From CAADGU01 sp964581605 (GTDB lineage: Bacteria; Chloroflexota; Anaerolineae; Promineifilales; Promineifilaceae): 62,063 bases of DNA. The stretch is taken from contig CAZOPF010000024.1 of NCBI GenBank assembly GCA_964581605.1, positions 1 to 62,063 of the forward strand, written 5' to 3'. Under the pieces are notes generated by a model. The model saw only the letters and a list, made by a program, of their open reading frames with translations, was not told where the DNA came from and made no database searches. Numbering within the stretch: the stretch's first letter is position 1; every line of letters begins with the position of its first letter. Made by a program: the position numbers and the translations under genes. Shown piece after piece: positions 59,254 through 62,063 of the stretch.

Positions 59254-62063
59254 CTATGGACAGGTAATGCCGGGTACAAATAGAACGGTTTCTACGGACT
59301 GCCCACCAGATGTGACCCGGCCGGTGCCGTTAGACGTGCCACCCGTGCCGCGCACTTCAAAGGTGATGCTGCCGGTGATTGGGCCGCCTTTGAGTTCGTC
59401 GTTCCAGAAATAGGTGTATGTGCCGTTGCCACCCTGTCCCTGCATAAAGACATCACGAATCCAGGTGCCGCCATCGCAACGGCCGTCGCCAATCCACCAA
59501 ATATCCAATCGTAGCGCCGCCGAAGGTGTAGCTGAGGCAATGATAGGCGTTGATGGTGTGCCGGTGACAGTGCTGCCACAATTTGCATCTGGTTGGACTA
59601 TTGGCAAGGCAGGTATATCGGCAAATGGAAAATCAAAGCGATTGGCGGCCACAAACCCTTCATCGCCACCGGCATCGATATAAAGCCAAGAGCGATTACT
59701 CCAGCGACCCAATACCTGCACTATCGTTCCTACTGGAATGTCTTTCACCTGTTGATAAGTCACATCTGGCCCACAATAAATGGTAGCAGCATCTTGCGCC
59801 GTAGTTTGTAATTGCGGCGTGGGTGAAATTTTGGCCGGATCGAGAATGGGTACACCTGAGCCGGGCCAGTTAAACCGGTTTTCGGCCGCCCACCCTTCGA
59901 CGCTGTTGGCATGGCGCACCCGCAGCCAGTTGCCATTGGCGGTAATGCCCAAAACTGTCACCGTTTCCCCGGCTCGCACCTGGGCCAGTTCAGTTCCAGT
60001 CGTGGCGTCAGGCTGGTCAAAAATAGAAACCGCTTGATTGGCTGTTGCCTCTACAGGTGGTGTGGGGGTGATGGTGGGCGTGTCTGTGGGCGTATTGGTA
60101 GGTGTGGGGGTGAAAGTCTTGGTTGGTGTGGCAGTGGCGGTGGGGGTGTCTGTTGCTGTGGGTGTGTGGGTAGGTGTCGGGGTTGGGGTGGGTGTGGGGG
60201 TGCTGGTGTTGGTGGGTGTGGTGGTGCTGGTCGGTGTTTCTGTGGGGGCAATGATTGGGGTAATGACGGATTGGTAGCAGGTACGGCCGACCCACAAAAC
60301 GAATATGGTTAGAATAATTGCCCCAACGACCCTTATCGCCAGACTGCGATTCCGGGCGCGGTTAGCTAACTTTTGTTGGGCGCGTTCTTCAATGTGCTGG
60401 TCGTCAGGGTAGGTTTCGTCATAAGAGCGCAATTTATACCAATGATCCAGTGCTCTATTTGCATGCCCACCTTCTAATGCAGCACGGGCTTCGCTGTAGA
60501 TCGCATCCTTTGCTCGTTGTACTACGAATTGGGAATCGGCGTATTCCAGATCGCCTTTTCGTTCTTGAATGAGGGCCCAGATTTGCAGCACGTCACTATA
60601 CTTTTTTTCGTTTAGCTGCTGCCCTGCCTGGGCATACGATTGGTCGAGTTCGGCGCGGAGTTGCTGCTGTTCCAGGCCGGTTTGGGCGTCGGCTGCCAGC
60701 TTGTCCAGGCCGGAATAGTCAGGTTGGCGTTCACGGAGGAGGGTGACGGCCGTTAACGCCTCCGCATAATTTTCCTGTTCGATCATCCGCTGCCCCTGCC
60801 GATACAATTTGTCCAGCGCCTCTTGTCGGGTGTGGGCCACATCGGCCGATTTGAAATCCGGGTTTTTATCGGTGATTTTGGCCAGTGTATCCAGGCACAA
60901 TGTAAAGTCACGCTGCTCTAAAGCCGTTCTGGCCTGGCCTAACAGGGTGGACAGTTCATACACATGCCGGGCCATAAACAGGCGATCCTGCACATCTTCA
61001 TACCCCGGTTTTTCTCTATCCAACTGCTGAAATGTTTGTAGAGCGTCCCCCCATTTTTCCTGGCGGCTGAATTCCATGCCCTGGTTGTAAAGCTGCCGCA
61101 GATGGTTTTGGTAATCCACCTCTTTTTGCGCCTGCTCGCGGATATTTTCCGGGTCAGGGTAGTCGGGGTTTTTCTGGAAGATGACGGCGAGGGTATTGAG
61201 TACGGCCGCAAATTCTCCGGCCGTAAGCTGTTGCCGTGCCTGTTTATATTGCTCGGCCAACGAACGCTGCTCTTCCCGTTCCAGCCCGGCAATGGCCCGA
61301 TCACGCAGCCCGGCAATATCGGTGTTCGGATCTATCTTTTCGATCAGCACCAGCGTGTCTAATGCGGCCTGAAAGTTTTCTGCCTGGACTTGCTTTTCGG
61401 CCTCATCGCGTAAATCGAGCAGCTTTACCTTTTGCCGCGCCTGCTCCAACTGGAGACGTACATCTTTGTGTCCCGGCGCACGTCGCTCTATCTCTTCAAA
61501 CGCCCGGACGGCTTCCCGCCATATGCCTTCAGCCACAAAAGCCAACGCTTTGTCATATAGCGTGTTAGCAGCGGCATATTCTTTAGAAGCAGATTCTAGT
61601 TCATTGACAAAGGCTTGCGCTGAGGGGTAACGATCCTCCGGCTTTTTGCTGATCATGCGCAGTAGCACCCCTTCTACGCCTTCTGGCAATTCCGGGTTGG
61701 CGATGTGGGGCGGCAGGGGGGCTACATCTTCGGAGGCGATTTGCAGGATGATTTGTGTTTCGCGCCCTTTGTGGTAGGGCAGTTGGCCGGTGAGCATTTC
61801 ATACACGACCACACCAAAGGAGTACAAATCGGTCGCTTTGCTGCCAGGAATATCACCCTTCACTTGCTCTGGAGCCATATAGGGAATAGTGCCGCCCATA
61901 CGAGATTGGAGCAGGGTGGTGGTGCGTGCAGAACGGCCGTCATGCTCCCCTGCCTGTTTGATTTCCCCCAGACCAAAGTCGGTCAGGTATGCCTGCCCAT
62001 CCTGGCCTAGAATGATGTTGCTCGGTTTGACGTCGCGGTGAATGACGTTACGGCCGTGTGCAT
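59254..62063 (-). CDS. Membrane Ser/Thr protein kinase with SH3b domains, N-terminus outside window
   Basis: A kinase of the Hanks type cut by the window edge. The visible part begins at HGRNVIHRDVKPSNIILGQ (catalytic loop), then DFGLGEIK, the MGGTIPYMAPEQVKGD segment and the rest of the C-lobe. A long helical region (~residues 200-560 from the visible start) is TPR/coiled-coil-like with repeated patterns such as YKQARQQLTAGEFAAVLNTL. A transmembrane helix (AIRVVGAIILTIFVLWVG) follows, then a Thr/Pro linker, two SH3b domains (GNWLRVRHANSVEGWAAENR; RSWLYIDAGGDEGFVAANRF), and a C-terminal beta domain. It likely senses wall or extracellular ligands and phosphorylates cytoplasmic targets. Octamers 59479, 60746, 61933, 62050. 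Confidence 0.92.
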   Translation of the reverse strand, partial: AHGRNVIHRDVKPSNIILGQDGQAYLTDFGLGEIKQAGEHDGRSARTTTLLQSRMGGTIPYMAPEQVKGDIPGSKATDLYSFGVVVYEMLTGQLPYHKGRETQIILQIASEDVAPLPPHIANPELPEGVEGVLLRMISKKPEDRYPSAQAFVNELESASKEYAAANTLYDKALAFVAEGIWREAVRAFEEIERRAPGHKDVRLQLEQARQKVKLLDLRDEAEKQVQAENFQAALDTLVLIEKIDPNTDIAGLRDRAIAGLEREEQRSLAEQYKQARQQLTAGEFAAVLNTLAVIFQKNPDYPDPENIREQAQKEVDYQNHLRQLYNQGMEFSRQEKWGDALQTFQQLDREKPGYEDVQDRLFMARHVYELSTLLGQARTALEQRDFTLCLDTLAKITDKNPDFKSADVAHTRQEALDKLYRQGQRMIEQENYAEALTAVTLLRERQPDYSGLDKLAADAQTGLEQQQLRAELDQSYAQAGQQLNEKKYSDVLQIWALIQERKGDLEYADSQFVVQRAKDAIYSEARAALEGGHANRALDHWYKLRSYDETYPDDQHIEERAQQKLANRARNRSLAIRVVGAIILTIFVLWVGRTCYQSVITPIIAPTETPTSTTTPTNTSTPTPTPTPTPTHTPTATDTPTATATPTKTFTPTPTNTPTDTPTITPTPPVEATANQAVSIFDQPDATTGTELAQVRAGETVTVLGITANGNWLRVRHANSVEGWAAENRFNWPGSGVPILDPAKISPTPQLQTTAQDAATIYCGPDVTYQQVKDIPVGTIVQVLGRWSNRSWLYIDAGGDEGFVAANRFDFPFADIPALPIVQPDANCGSTVTGTPSTPIIASATPSAALRLDIWWIGDGRCDGGTWIRDVFMQGQGGNGTYTYFWNDELKGGPITGSITFEVRGTGGTSNGTGRVTSGGQSVETVLFVPGITCP
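60055..60240. repeat. Thr/Pro microsatellite linker in kinase gene
   Basis: Imperfect repeats of GTGGGGGTG-type units encode alternating Thr-Pro (TPTPTPTPTPTHTPTATDTP and on). The linker spans from the membrane helix to the SH3b domains. Confidence 0.85.

Overview
The window looks like one contig of a Chloroflexota (Anaerolineae-like) genome, probably a metagenome assembly. Supporting signs are an F420-type luciferase-like oxidoreductase, an extracellular glycoside hydrolase ending in a YLPVIFKP tail, a T-box leader, many small toxin-antitoxin genes, and three runs of exactly 100 N (15181-15280, 26592-26691, 35792-35891) that mark scaffold gaps. No rRNA, tRNA or CRISPR array was recognised. 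The class-level assignment is inference.

Layout. 1-1400: 3' part of clpB. 1401-7700: an accessory island of HNH, HEPN-like, retropepsin-like, DUF5615/DUF433 and HEPN/MNT genes, mixed with repeats, broken genes and two extra copies of the clpB 3' end. 7704-13780: cytoplasmic GH13, DUF2071, VOC protein, AraC regulator, cupin, F420-type oxidoreductase and a broken aldo/keto reductase. 13823-19332: an assimilatory sulfate-reduction and siroheme operon (sulfite reductase, unknown protein, cobA, cysH, precorrin-2 dehydrogenase), preceded by a cysteine-codon leader peptide and a terminator. 19442-26877: GNAT, SDR and an 1884-residue secreted amylase. 26973-29408: broken DUF6932 pair, serA. 29472-33412: rpmH-rnpA-yidD-lipoprotein-yidC-jag on the minus strand. 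33733-40713: dNK-MazG fusion, SDR, and a marR-ABC-ABC operon. 40791-46816: T-box, alaX, three small genes, ileS. 46857-48746: C39 peptidase pair, an extra copy of the ileS 3' end, HicB-like and HNH genes. 48757-59131: nadE, dipeptidase, GNAT-like, radC, AI-2E-type permease, ABC-F and MBL hydrolase. 59254 to the end: a membrane Ser/Thr kinase with SH3b domains, cut by the window edge.

The strongest non-gene signal is the palindrome ACGGCCGT. By eye I count about 122 copies in 62 kb, roughly one per 500 bp, where one or two would be expected from base composition. Copies lie in genes (read as TAV, xGR or xRP), between genes, and in one terminator. The 3' ends of clpB and ileS, both starting close to such an octamer, recur downstream of blocks of accessory genes. 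This suggests cargo insertion at gene 3' ends.

A second layer is a set of intergenic arrays of 7-8 nt units facing their own inverse. Similar arrays also sit in frame inside ileS and a neighbouring gene. A third notable element is the sulfite reductase leader, which encodes a 20-residue peptide beginning MMCLCCMC ahead of an intrinsic terminator, the layout expected for cysteine-responsive attenuation.
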